A DNA stretch of 64,000 bases from Sporolactobacillus sp. Y61 (GTDB lineage: Bacteria; Bacillota; Bacilli; Bacillales; Sporolactobacillaceae): positions 2,294,001-2,358,000 of the forward strand of contig NZ_CP159510.1 in NCBI RefSeq assembly GCF_040529185.1. The letters are read 5' to 3'. Positions 37,695 to 46,310 of this stretch are shown here, piece after piece; the first letter of the stretch is position 1, and each line of letters starts with the position of its first letter. The translations under genes were made by a program, and so were the position numbers. The notes below the pieces were generated by a model. It ran no database searches. It was not told the origin of the DNA and saw only the letters and a program-made list of their open reading frames with translations.

Positions 37695-38369
37695 ATGTTT
37701 TCTGCACCTCAATCACTGATTGTTCTTCTCCTGTTTATTTTGGGACCTTTTTCAGAAACGGATCAGGCGTTCCTCCGGCAAGACTCTCCCGACCAGATTA
37801 TTCGATCACAACGGCCGGAGAACACCGCCGCACTTATCCAGTCTTCAGATCTTGTCATACAGGTTCATATTGATGGCCGAATCAGGCGATGGGAAACCGG
37901 CTGGAAGCTGTCGTCCGGACGCAGATTGGTCAATGCTTCACAGAAACTCTACCCGGTCAGTGTGCTGAAGGGAACCTTCTCAGCCCCTCCCCTGCTCCTG
38001 ACAACGGGTATCGAACCCTTGCCGGTGCCCGATGATCCCCTGAACCGGATATATACCGGGCCGCTGGCAGATGGTGAGTATCTTCTTTTCCTCCGAAGTT
38101 CTGCTGTTCCCCCTTTCTTCATATTAAATGGCGGGTTCAGCGGCGTGTATCCGATCTATTCGGGAAGTACGATTGCTCTTGATACAGACGGGTTCCCGGA
38201 CCTTGGAAGGAAAACGATGGATCAGATTGCAGCCATGATCCGGCGCATGGAATCCCGCACGCAGCGTTTTTTTAGCATAAGTGTTGTGGACAGGCCATAT
38301 ATTTTATTAAAGAAACGAGAAAAAATCGGAGGCAGAAATTATGGGAAAATTCATTACAGCCACAAATAA
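37695..38369 (+). CDS. Hypothetical exported protein
   Basis: A 224-residue protein, not recognised. Residues 1-21 are a signal-like hydrophobic start (MFSAPQSLIVLLLFILGPFS). Then comes a region with SSDLVIQVHIDGRI, a beta-rich middle (KLYPVSVLKGTFSAPPLLLT), ADGEYLLFLR, and LNGGFSGVYPIYSGSTIALD. The pattern of a surface or periplasm-side beta domain is an inference. ATG 37695 with AATGGAGTG upstream is chosen over an earlier in-frame ATG at 37665. It overlaps the next small gene by 29 bases. Confidence 0.6.
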   Translation: MFSAPQSLIVLLLFILGPFSETDQAFLRQDSPDQIIRSQRPENTAALIQSSDLVIQVHIDGRIRRWETGWKLSSGRRLVNASQKLYPVSVLKGTFSAPPLLLTTGIEPLPVPDDPLNRIYTGPLADGEYLLFLRSSAVPPFFILNGGFSGVYPIYSGSTIALDTDGFPDLGRKTMDQIAAMIRRMESRTQRFFSISVVDRPYILLKKREKIGGRNYGKIHYSHK

Positions 38370-38544
38370 AAGACCCACTGCGCTAAATGATCGATTTCAG
38401 AATGGCATCCGCCGAATTGAAAGGCTGTCTGTCGAAGACTGCTTTGAAGCCATGACCCGGATCATGTACCGGATCATTATTTTTTGCGGCATCCCCTATT
38501 TTTTATTCGTCCTTTGGTCCCTTATCAGGATGCAGGGAGAATAA
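38341..38544 (+). CDS. Small hypothetical membrane protein
   Basis: A 67-residue protein with one C-terminal membrane segment (MYRIIIFCGIPYFLFVLWSL, residues about 42-61) and a basic N terminus. GGAGG lies 8 bases before ATG 38341. It overlaps the end of the exported hypothetical gene by 29 bases and is probably translated with it. Not recognised. Confidence 0.55.
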   Translation: MGKFITATNKRPTALNDRFQNGIRRIERLSVEDCFEAMTRIMYRIIIFCGIPYFLFVLWSLIRMQGE

Positions 38545-38555
38545 TGAGAAACAAG

Positions 38556-38936
38556 TTAACCCTGATCTACTTGCAGGTCTTCAAGTATATTATCCAGAAC
38601 GTAATCGATGGATTTGATCATCTCCAGAAAACGTCGCCGGCGCGTGTCCTTTTGAAAAGCGGTAACGCATATAATCGAAAGGTTATCATACGTATCTTTA
38701 ATTTGAATGGGATAAACATATTCCGGATGGTCTTCACGCACCCATGTTTCTGCAAGCGGGCGCCAGCTGTCAATCAGGTGCTGGACGTGATCCGCAAAGG
38801 GTTTGACTTCACCGAAGAAATCAACGGAATAGTCAGGCCGGCGGGTCCGGTCTGTAAATTGCGCTTTTGCCTTTCTATTATATAATTTCAGTTCGCAGGT
38901 CATCTCTTTCAACCTTGCTTTTTCATTCTCTGGCAT
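38556..38936 (-). CDS. yppE: YppE family protein (DUF1798)
   Basis: A 126-residue helical cytoplasmic protein of unknown function, assigned by its location next to recU-ponA (as in B. subtilis) and by length (B. subtilis about 123). Sequence features: LKEMTCELKLYNRKAKAQF, SVDFFGEVKPFADHVQHLID, WVREDHPEYVYPIQI, and a final acidic helix. ATG 38936 chosen, with AGAGGTG 7 bases upstream, over ATG 38984, which has no site. It may be transcribed with the coiled-coil gene upstream. Confidence 0.8.
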   Translation of the reverse strand: MPENEKARLKEMTCELKLYNRKAKAQFTDRTRRPDYSVDFFGEVKPFADHVQHLIDSWRPLAETWVREDHPEYVYPIQIKDTYDNLSIICVTAFQKDTRRRRFLEMIKSIDYVLDNILEDLQVDQG

Positions 38937-38980
38937 GATACACACCTCTAAAGTCCTATTCATATCCAGTTTAACATGAA

Positions 38981-39277
38981 TCATGAAGGGAGCGCATGAA
39001 AACGATGTTTGAGCATGTGCTCCCCTGCCGCCTCCTCTTGTTGCGTGCTGGCCGGACCGTTCGGGTGGATCACAGATTCATTGATCATGATCATCTCTTT
39101 TTCTTCGTACAGCAGTTTTTCCCGACACTCAGATAATTGATGATCAATGAGGTCAGACGTTCGGCACATCACTTTATTTTCCAGCTGTTCCATCATTAGA
39201 AAAAGCCTGTCCATTTTATTTTCAAGAGACTGGAGCGACAGACCATTTTTTTTAGTATCCGCGGCCAGTGTGTGCAA
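38981..39277 (-). CDS. Small coiled-coil hypothetical protein
   Basis: A 98-residue charged protein; residues about 14-75 form heptad-like helix (LQSLENKMDRLFLMMEQLEN). TTG 39277 is preceded by GAAGAAGGGA. It ends 45 bases before yppE on the same strand, so the two may form an operon in the yppE-yppF-yppG region of B. subtilis, but I cannot match it to a named family. Confidence 0.5.
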   Translation of the reverse strand: MHTLAADTKKNGLSLQSLENKMDRLFLMMEQLENKVMCRTSDLIDHQLSECREKLLYEEKEMIMINESVIHPNGPASTQQEEAAGEHMLKHRFHALPS

Positions 39278-39345
39278 AATATCCCTTCTTCCCTTTTCAT
39301 GTTTACTCTTAAACTTCTATAGAGCAGCTGCTTTCCCCTCTGCAG

Positions 39346-39380
39346 GCGACAAAACTGGTACCCGTGCGACAAAACTCGTA
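39346..39380. repeat. Two direct repeats, 20-bp period, upstream of recU
   Basis: GCGACAAAACTGGTA (39346-39360) and GCGACAAAACTCGTA (39366-39380) differ at one base. The spacing equals two helical turns, as for a protein binding one face of DNA. They lie about 140 bp before recU and 70 bp after the start of the divergent coiled-coil gene. Confidence 0.55.
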
Positions 39381-39466
39381 TTGCCTTTAAATAGCTTCAT
39401 AAATGCTGTTCTTTTGTGAAACAGTCACAAAGGATGCGCCATTTTATTTCCGAGCATGGCTCATTT

Positions 39467-39475
39467 TGGTATACT
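39467..39475 (+). promoter_or_regulatory. Extended -10 promoter of recU-ponA
   Basis: TGGTATACT (39467-39475) matches an extended -10 (TGnTATAAT, one mismatch). No good -35. The start would be near 39482, 36 bases before recU. Confidence 0.45.
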
Positions 39476-39517
39476 GTGGTATGTTAATAGCAATCTGTCA
39501 AAGAGAGGCTACGAGAT

Positions 39518-40126
39518 ATGACCATCTATTATCCAAACGGGCAGCCTTACAGGAAAAAAGGAGAAGAAACACCTCACGAGGATCAGCGGCAGGTGACATA
39601 TGGTCATCGGGGGATGACGCTGGAGGAAGATCTTAATGTCAGCAATCAGTATTACCTCCATTCCGACCAGGCAGTGATTTATAAAAAGCCGACGCCGGTT
39701 CAGATTGTCCATGTTGATTATCCGCGACGAAGTGCTGCAAAAATTACTGAAGCCTATTTCCGTAAAGCTTCCACGACAGATTATAATGGTGTATTCAAGG
39801 GGAAATATGTTGATTTTGAGGCAAAGGAGACGACACATGCCAATTATATTCCTTTGAAGAACTTCCATGAACATCAGGTGACGCACATGGACCGGATCAG
39901 AAGGCACGGTGGCATCGGATTTATCATTGTTAAATTTAAAAAAAGCAATGAGGTCTTTTTGCTTGACGCATCTGTTCTTTCTGAATGCTGGCGAGCCTCT
40001 CTGAAACATGGCGGAAGAAAATCCATGCCCCGGACTTTATTTCTGAAAAAGGGACATTTGATTCCGCAGCATTTTATGCCGCGGCTGGATTATCTTCGCG
40101 TGGTCCGGGATGTTTACTTTAATTAG
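39518..40126 (+). CDS. recU: Holliday junction resolvase RecU
   Basis: A 202-residue nuclease that cuts Holliday junctions in recombination and chromosome segregation. MTIYYPNGQPYRKKGE is the family start. The DEK-type active site is visible in STTDYNGVFKGKYVDFEAKET (Asp, Glu-x-Lys), and GGIGFIIVKFK and LDYLRVVRDVYF follow. Length is about that of B. subtilis RecU (206). AGAGAGG is upstream. It precedes ponA by 77 bases, the usual arrangement in Bacilli. Confidence 0.95.
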   Translation: MTIYYPNGQPYRKKGEETPHEDQRQVTYGHRGMTLEEDLNVSNQYYLHSDQAVIYKKPTPVQIVHVDYPRRSAAKITEAYFRKASTTDYNGVFKGKYVDFEAKETTHANYIPLKNFHEHQVTHMDRIRRHGGIGFIIVKFKKSNEVFLLDASVLSECWRASLKHGGRKSMPRTLFLKKGHLIPQHFMPRLDYLRVVRDVYFN

Positions 40127-40203
40127 TCATAATCCGCAGAGAAAAGCGAATAGTATTAGGAAGTAAACCATGGGCAGGCTGTTGAGAAAGGTAGGATAGA
40201 ATC

Positions 40204-42717
40204 ATGGTTGAATATCATACGAGAATGGAGAGGCGCCGTGCCGCAGAACTTGCGCGGAAACGTGCGAACGACTCCCCTTCTCATAAACACAGAAAACCTT
40301 CCGGAGGTGGCGGTAAAAAAAGAGGCTGGTTTAAACGGGTACTGATCATTCTTTCTCTGATTATCCTCTTCATGATACTCGCAGGTGCGGTAACCGTATT
40401 TGCAATAATAAAAAATGCTCCGGCTTTGAATGAACAAGAACTGAAGAACCCGGCATCCTCTGTTATATATGATCAGAACGATAAAGAAGCGATGATAATA
40501 GATGCCGGAGAGAATCGTGAATATATGCCGATCAAATCGATTCCGGCAGTTGTTCAGGATGCGTATATTTCAACCGAGGATGTTCGATTTTACCGGCATT
40601 TCGGAGTTGATCCAATACGTATTATGGGTGCAGGGGTTGCCCAGTTCACGAAGGGTTTTAAATCCGAAGGTGCAAGTACCATTACGCAGCAGGTGGTCCG
40701 CAATGCTATGCTGAGTCAGAATAAGACGTTTACCCGAAAAATACAGGAAGCGTATCTGGCGATTCAGCTTGAGAAGCAGTACACAAAAAAACAGATACTT
40801 GAAATGTACCTGAATCAGATTTACCTGGGTTCAGGTCCGACTTATGGTGTTGCCGCAGCTTCGCAGCACTATTTTGGTACGGAGCTGAAAAATATTACAC
40901 TTCCTCAGGCGGCGATGCTGGCTGCGATGACGCGAAATCCGGGTTACTACAATCCGATTACTCATCCGGATCGGGCAAAGCAGCGTCGCGACCTGGTACT
41001 GGATCTCATGGTGAGCAATAAAGCGATTACCCCTGAGCAGGCAGCCCGTGCCAAGAACGTTTCGATGAAGGAAATGACTGCTAAGCATAAAGAGAATAAA
41101 CCCGTTAATCGAAAATATGGTGCGTTTCTTGATTACATTCGCCGCGTCCTGGTGGATCAGGAAAAAGTCATCAGCGAACAGGAATTCACTTCAGGCGGAC
41201 TGAAAATATATACAACTCTTGATCCGAAGATACAGAAACGTACTGAAGATATTCTCAACAATGAAAAGAATTATCCTAATGTACAAAAGAACTTCAACGG
41301 TGCTGTGTCGGTCATTGATACCCAGACCGGTGCGATTCGTGCGCTGGGAGGCGGGAGAAATTATCAGTACTCGAATACAAACAGAGCCTTCATGGATGGA
41401 CGAAGCATTGGATCCACTTCCAAACCGTTAATGGATTACGGCCCGGCGATTGAATACTTGAAATGGCCGACGGATTATATGGTTGATGACAAGCAAGGAA
41501 CGACCTATTCCGGTTCGAATCAAGAGGTCGGCAACTGGGACGGCAAGTTTATGGGTCCCATGACGATTCGTAAAGCTCTGTATCTGTCACGAAATGTTCC
41601 TGCTTTACGGACGATGCAGGAATTCATTCAAACTAAAGGATCATCGAAACCCATTCGGACATTTGCCCGTAATCTGGGCATTCGTGGCGAAGTTGTGGAT
41701 CCGACACAGCCCTTCCAGGAATCTTACGCTATTGGCTCCTTCTCATCTACACCGCTGCAAATGGCCGGTGCATATGCGGCATTTGGCAACAATGGTGTAT
41801 ATAATGAGCCCTATGGTGTGCGAAAGATTGTCAAACCGGACGGAGAAATTATTCAACTTGATCACCAGAGACGTGTCGCCATGCATGACTATACGGCATA
41901 TATGATTACCGATATACTGAAGGATGTCATGACTAAGGGAACGGGTACCCGGGCCAATATTCCGGGTACAGCTCTGGCAGGAAAAACGGGCACCCAAAAT
42001 ATTGATGATGATTTTGCAGCACAGCATCACATTTCTAAATATGATCAGGATCACGGTGCTACCGCAGCGTGGTTTGTCGGGTATACCAGCCGTCTGACAA
42101 CAGCAGTATGGACGGGCTATTCAGGCGTTAAGAGTGATTCAGTCAGTTCAAAGGATTTCGGAACTTTTCTTGGCACCGGTGAACAGCGCTACTCCATGAC
42201 GATCTTTAAAAATATCATGACACCGTTCATGCCGGGAGCACCCGATTTTGTTCAGCCCGATTCAGTGATCCATATTGGCGGAGGAGAACTGGCGGTAAAA
42301 AATGCAGATGTAAAGAATCATTCTAATCAGGAGAAGGATGAAGGAAATCAGCAGGGCGATAACTCCAGTTCGAGCATGCCGTCTTCTTCAAGCTCGTCCG
42401 CTCCTGCCAGCAGTTCGCAGCCACCGGCGACAGGCAGTTCAGTTTCTTCCTCTTCGTCACAAAGTTCTTCCTCTTCTTCAGCATCAACAGGAGGAGGACA
42501 GGGAAACGGTAGCGGTAATGGTAATAATGGTAACGGTAATAACGATAACGGTAATAATGGCCCACCGGATAATAACCCACCGGATAATGATGCAACGGAT
42601 AATGAACCATCGGATAATGATGCAACGGATAATGATGCAATGGATAATGAACCATCGAATAATGATGCAACGGATAATGAACCAACGGATAATAATCCAA
42701 CGGCTCCAGCTCCATAA
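40204..42717 (+). CDS. ponA: Penicillin-binding protein 1A (class A, bifunctional)
   Basis: An 837-residue membrane peptidoglycan synthase. Basic cytoplasmic tail, then a membrane anchor at about 38-62 (VLIILSLIILFMILAGAVT). Glycosyltransferase domain with catalytic Glu125 in STEDVRFYRHFGVD, then EGASTITQQVVRN and LEKQYTKKQILEMYLNQIYL. Transpeptidase domain with Ser404-x-x-Lys407 in GSTSKPL, and KTGT near residue 594. The C-terminal tail is Ser-rich, then Asn/Gly, then nine 15-bp repeats giving Asp-Asn-rich pentapeptides. Its partner in B. subtilis is GpsB (8 kb). Terminator at 42729. Confidence 0.96.
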   Translation: MVEYHTRMERRRAAELARKRANDSPSHKHRKPSGGGGKKRGWFKRVLIILSLIILFMILAGAVTVFAIIKNAPALNEQELKNPASSVIYDQNDKEAMIIDAGENREYMPIKSIPAVVQDAYISTEDVRFYRHFGVDPIRIMGAGVAQFTKGFKSEGASTITQQVVRNAMLSQNKTFTRKIQEAYLAIQLEKQYTKKQILEMYLNQIYLGSGPTYGVAAASQHYFGTELKNITLPQAAMLAAMTRNPGYYNPITHPDRAKQRRDLVLDLMVSNKAITPEQAARAKNVSMKEMTAKHKENKPVNRKYGAFLDYIRRVLVDQEKVISEQEFTSGGLKIYTTLDPKIQKRTEDILNNEKNYPNVQKNFNGAVSVIDTQTGAIRALGGGRNYQYSNTNRAFMDGRSIGSTSKPLMDYGPAIEYLKWPTDYMVDDKQGTTYSGSNQEVGNWDGKFMGPMTIRKALYLSRNVPALRTMQEFIQTKGSSKPIRTFARNLGIRGEVVDPTQPFQESYAIGSFSSTPLQMAGAYAAFGNNGVYNEPYGVRKIVKPDGEIIQLDHQRRVAMHDYTAYMITDILKDVMTKGTGTRANIPGTALAGKTGTQNIDDDFAAQHHISKYDQDHGATAAWFVGYTSRLTTAVWTGYSGVKSDSVSSKDFGTFLGTGEQRYSMTIFKNIMTPFMPGAPDFVQPDSVIHIGGGELAVKNADVKNHSNQEKDEGNQQGDNSSSSMPSSSSSSAPASSSQPPATGSSVSSSSSQSSSSSSASTGGGQGNGSGNGNNGNGNNDNGNNGPPDNNPPDNDATDNEPSDNDATDNDAMDNEPSNNDATDNEPTDNNPTAPAP
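42565..42699 (+). repeat. Nine tandem 15-bp repeats in the 3' end of ponA
   Basis: Units of the form NCGGATAATRANSCA, for example ACGGATAATGATGCA, each encoding a pentapeptide such as TDNDA, TDNEP or PDNNP. Units differ at two or three sites. The tract is translated as part of the PBP1A tail. Confidence 0.9.
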
Positions 42718-42728
42718 TACAGACGTAC

Positions 42729-42762
42729 AAAAAGAAAACGGGCAAATGCCCGTTTTCTTTTT
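42729..42762 (+). terminator. Rho-independent terminator of recU-ponA
   Basis: AAAAAGAAAACGGGC, loop AAAT, GCCCGTTTTCTTTTT; symmetric, so it can also act for the convergent ypoC. Confidence 0.92.
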
Positions 42763-42799
42763 GTGATCTAATGAAGACTAAATAAATGTTTCAGAATAA

Positions 42800-43336
42800 C
42801 TAAGCTTCTGGTGGTGTCAAAGGCTTGCCGGCCGGCAGGCTTTTTTTCATCCGATGGTACACGGCAAGTTTTTTTGTCAGTTCTTCCTGAAGGTTGTCCA
42901 GTTGAATAAATGATATATAGCGGTCGGGCTGCCGGAAAATATACTTGAGTCTCTCCTGAAGATTAAGCGGCGCAAAGGGCAGCGCCTGAAGTTCTGAAGT
43001 TAACTCTACCGGAGACAGTGTTCGTACAGGACGATTCGCTGTCCAGACCATGTGATCAATAAATGCAGATACAGCATGTAACATCAGCCCTTTTGCCTGT
43101 TCAGATTGCCTGCGATGAAAAGCTGTTCTGATCTGCTGGCGCTCTTCCCATAAGTATGGAAGAACGGGATCCTCTTCCTGCCATGGCCAGGTCGCCAGTA
43201 ACGAAGAATCACCCTTAAATAACATGTCGTAGAAGAAAGGAATGCGCATCCTTTCTTCCCTATTTTTCGGTATGGATAGTTCAGATCTGTGCTGATAAAA
43301 AGGAGCTTGTCGGAATTCTTCCGGAATTCTAAGCAT
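42800..43336 (-). CDS. ypoC: YpoC family protein
   Basis: A 178-residue helical protein of unknown function. Assigned from its place between nth and ponA, as in B. subtilis, and length. Features: MRIPFFYDMLFKGDSSLLATW, LPYLWEERQQIRTAFHRRQ, and a final RYISFIQLDNLQEELTKK. It starts at ATG 43336, 36 bases after the nth stop, so it is likely the last gene of dnaD-nth-ypoC. Confidence 0.8.
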   Translation of the reverse strand: MLRIPEEFRQAPFYQHRSELSIPKNREERMRIPFFYDMLFKGDSSLLATWPWQEEDPVLPYLWEERQQIRTAFHRRQSEQAKGLMLHAVSAFIDHMVWTANRPVRTLSPVELTSELQALPFAPLNLQERLKYIFRQPDRYISFIQLDNLQEELTKKLAVYHRMKKSLPAGKPLTPPEA

Positions 43337-43372
43337 GACCGATCACATCGTTCTTTGCCTGATTTGTCCTTT

Positions 43373-44007
43373 TCATCCGTTTTCTGCCTTCCGGCACAGG
43401 TCGAGAAGCGGGCATTCGGGACAGTTCGGGTGTTGTGCTTTACAGTGATAACGTCCGAAAAAAATCAACCGGTGATGCGTTTCTGACCATTTCTCTTTCG
43501 GAACCCGCTTCATCAGAGTTTTCTCTACCTCAAAGACACTGTCCTTCCATCTGCAGATGCCAAGTCTCTTAGTCACCCGTTCGACATGCGTATCGACAGC
43601 GATTGCAGGTACACCGAATGCCACGGAGAGAATCACATTTGCGGTTTTTCTCCCGATCCCCGGAAGTTTGATCAGCTCTTCCATTGAATCCGGATCCTGC
43701 CGTCATATTCCTCAATCAGTCGGGTACACATCTGACGGATATGTCGGGCTTTATTCCGATAAAGGCCGATTGAGCGGATGTCATGCTGCAGTTCTTCCAG
43801 TGGAACAGCCAGATAGTCTTCCGGCTCATGATACTTATGAAATAATGACGGAGTAACCCGATTTACAAGAGCATCTGTACACTGTGCCGAAAGCATGACG
43901 GCAATGGTCAGTTCAAAAGGATTACGGTGATTGAGTTCACAATGTGCGTTGGGAAACATCTGACCGATTGTCTCCAGAACATAATTAATCTGTTTCTGGT
44001 TTAATAT
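43373..44007 (-). pseudogene. nth: Endonuclease III, frameshift near 43692 and apparent ATA start
   Basis: Nth is a DNA glycosylase/AP lyase for oxidised pyrimidines. The upstream part has FELTIAVMLSAQCTDALVN and stops early at EEYDGRIRIQW. The other part has LIKLPGIGRKTANVILSV (HhH motif), AVDTHVERVTKRLG (catalytic Asp) and the four-Cys cluster site CPECPLLDLC after YHCKAQHPNC. Adding one base at GG 43692-43693 (CC on this strand) gives EYDGRIPDSMEELIKLPGIG. N-terminal residues LNQKQINYVLETIGQMFPN are preceded by ATA at 44007-44005 and by AAAGGAGCT, so the start looks like ATA; first ATG is 43959. Repaired length is 211 residues. Confidence 0.88.
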
Positions 44008-44022
44008 GACCGCCAGCTCCTT

Positions 44023-44721
44023 TCATTCATGATCCAGCCAGTCATATGCCGGCTTCTGCGGTGCCTTGCCCCTTACGCTTCCCTTATTGGCATGATGGGA
44101 CTGCTGAAGATGCCGGATCTGATCTCCATGTTCTTTTGCCTGATCCAAAGTCTTTATACCGTTCTTCTTCCACTCAAATAAAATTCGGTCTATATAACGG
44201 AAGTTCAGCTTTCCTGAAACAACAGCTTCACGCAAAGCGGCTTTGATCATCGCCGGAGACTGGTGATCTTCGTCAATCCACATCGCGAGTGTTTCACATT
44301 CAATCGGAGACAACGGTCTGCTGAATTCATTCTCAAAGAGTGTATACAGCGCTTCTTCATTTCCCTGAAGTGCCGCCTTACTTTCCTGACGAACAGCATA
44401 TTGCAGCAACTTTTCCCATAAGGGTGTAAGTGAGTAAGCTTCAGAATAGACATCGTTCTCCGTCTTCTGAACAATGGACAGAAATCCACGCTGAACCAGC
44501 GTTCGCAGCATATCGGCACACGCCGTCTCATCGAGCGTCATTCTCCGGGACAGATCAGTAAACGTCGGAAAGTCATCCCCTTTTATGATAAACGAATGAA
44601 CCTGAATCAAGAGCATACATTCCTGTTCATTCAGACCAATGTCATGATAATGTTTGATCAGTAAAGAGGGAATACTGACACTGCTATCTGTCATCAGATG
44701 CAACATAAATTTTGTATCCAT
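44023..44721 (-). CDS. dnaD: DNA replication protein DnaD
   Basis: A 232-residue primosome protein that helps load the DnaB/DnaC helicase at oriC and at stalled forks. Residues 1-115 form the winged-helix oligomerisation domain (LNEQECMLLIQVHSFIIKGDD, DLSRRMTLDETACADMLRTL). Residues about 135-205 are the DnaD C-terminal DNA-binding domain with YxxxIxxW-like LNFRYIDRILFEWKKNGIKT. Length and position (between asnS and nth) match B. subtilis DnaD. ATG 44721, with GAGGTGTCAAAAAT upstream. Confidence 0.94.
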   Translation of the reverse strand: MDTKFMLHLMTDSSVSIPSLLIKHYHDIGLNEQECMLLIQVHSFIIKGDDFPTFTDLSRRMTLDETACADMLRTLVQRGFLSIVQKTENDVYSEAYSLTPLWEKLLQYAVRQESKAALQGNEEALYTLFENEFSRPLSPIECETLAMWIDEDHQSPAMIKAALREAVVSGKLNFRYIDRILFEWKKNGIKTLDQAKEHGDQIRHLQQSHHANKGSVRGKAPQKPAYDWLDHE

Positions 44722-44846
44722 ATTTTTGACACCTCATGAGTTATTATAACATTGCCTGTCTGGACGAACGGTCCTGAATCAATAATAAAAAGGACAGGCA
44801 TCCTGAGAAATGCCCGTCCGGCTGCTTCTATCATCTGATTTGACCG

Positions 44847-46138
44847 TTACGGATAAATCCTGTTCAGGAGTCTTGGGAACGGGATTGTCTCCCGGATATG
44901 GTCAAGTCCGCAGATCCATGCCACTGCGCGCTCCAGACCGAGACCAAAACCGGAATGCGGAACGGATCCGTATTGACGAAGTTCCAGATACCATTTATAG
45001 GATGGGTCTGTCAGATGATACTGCTGATATCGTTTCTTCATCAATTCGAGATCATCAATTCGCTGACTCCCGCCTATAATTTCTCCATACCCTTCGGGGG
45101 CAAGCAGATCAGCACACAGAACAACTTCCTCTCTGCCCGGGACAGGTTTCATATAGAAAGCCTTTGCTTTTGTCGGATATTCCGTAACAAAAACAGGTAC
45201 ATCAAAATGTTCAGCGATGGCTGTTTCATGCGGTGAACCGAAATCATCACCCCATTCTATATCATCAAATCCCTGCTGTTTTAAAAAGTCAACGGCCTGA
45301 TCATAAGTTATTCTCGGAAACGGGGGTTTAATTTTTTCCAGTTTTGAAGTATCCCTTCCAATGGTCTTCAACTCATTCTGACAGTTTTTCAGTACCCGCG
45401 GACAAGGAAGGTTATGTAGTCTTCCTGAATCTTCAGGTTTTGCTCATGATCACAGAATGCCATTTCGGGTTCAATCATCCAAAATTCAATCAGATGACGT
45501 CTGGTCTTTGATTTTTCTGCCCGAAAGGCCGGACCAAAAGAGAATACATTTCTGAATGCCATGGCCGCCGCTTCCATGTACAGCTGACCGCTCTGGGATA
45601 GATAGGCGTCCTGATTAAAATATTTTGTGTGGAACAGATCTGTTGTTCCTTCTGCTGAACTCCCTGTCAGTATCGGCGGATCCACTTTAATAAAACCATT
45701 ATTGTTAAAGAAATCATATGTTGCCTTAATTAACTCGTTACGGATTCTGAGGATGGCATGCTGACGGCTGGAACGCAGCCATAAATGACGATGATCCATA
45801 AGAAATTCCACACCGTGTTCTTTATTTGTGATGGGGTAGTCCTGAGCAATCTGAATGATTTCAATTGAAGAAACCGTCAGTTCGAAACCGGATGGCGCGC
45901 GTTTGTCCTCTCTTACGGTGCCGGAAACATACAGTGAACTTTCCTGAGTGAGTTCTTTAGCTTCCTCCCAGCTTTTATCGTCGACCGCATTTTTCAGAAC
46001 GACCCCCTGAATATAACCGGTACCATCTCTTAATTCAAGGAATTGTATCTTGCCGCTTGATCGTTTATTTGCCAGCCACGCTCCAATGGTGACTTCTTCT
46101 CCGACATGTTGATTAATTTCTGAAACGGTTGCTTTCAT
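44847..46138 (-). pseudogene. asnS: Asparaginyl-tRNA synthetase, single-base frameshift at 45395-45397
   Basis: AsnS charges tRNA-Asn and is normally essential. 5' part (46138 to about 45398): OB-fold anticodon-binding domain ([20 protein letters not shown]), motif 2 [20 protein letters not shown]. 3' part: [39 protein letters not shown], and motif 3 [16 protein letters not shown]. The 5' frame stops at FLVRGY, while one more base in CCC 45395-45397 (GGG on this strand) gives [18 protein letters not shown], joining both parts to exactly 430 residues, the B. subtilis length. Neighbouring order dnaD-asnS-aspB is that of Bacillus. Confidence 0.93.
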
Positions 46139-46162
46139 GTTTCAAAGACCCCCAATAATAAA

Positions 46163-46300
46163 GTGAAACGTCAATCAGTGGGAGTTTGCCTCGCCCCCAC
46201 TGACTGTTCGCTGAACCCATCGGGCTGATATCCCCCACCCGGGTCTGTTCGTTTACCCTCATGCCCCTTGAGGTAGTACAGTCCGTTCATGTGGGATAAA
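46163..46300 (-). mobile_element. Structured IS200/IS605-end-like mini-element (possible orphan omega-RNA-type sequence)
   Basis: In the 172-bp gap between aspB and asnS. The minus strand reads TTTAT at 46300-46296, then a G-rich run including AAGGGGCATGAGGGTAAACG, GACCCGGGTGGGGGATATC, AGCCCGATGGGTTCAGCG, and a strong hairpin CAGTGGG / CCCACTG (TCAGTGGGGG...CTCCCACTGA), finishing GATTGACGTTTCAC at 46163. From memory, such G-rich, GAGGGTAAACGAACAGACCC-like sequence and terminal stem resemble right ends of IS605-group elements, where TnpB guide RNA is encoded. No tnpA or tnpB frame is present. I could not compare it against a database. Confidence 0.45.
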
Positions 46301-46310
46301 CCTCATCTGA

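Noticed and set aside
42323..42745. 140-codon minus-strand frame with HYPLHHYP repeats
   Set aside because: It is the antisense reading of the 15-bp tandem tract of ponA; no ribosome site, and the repeat explains the pattern.
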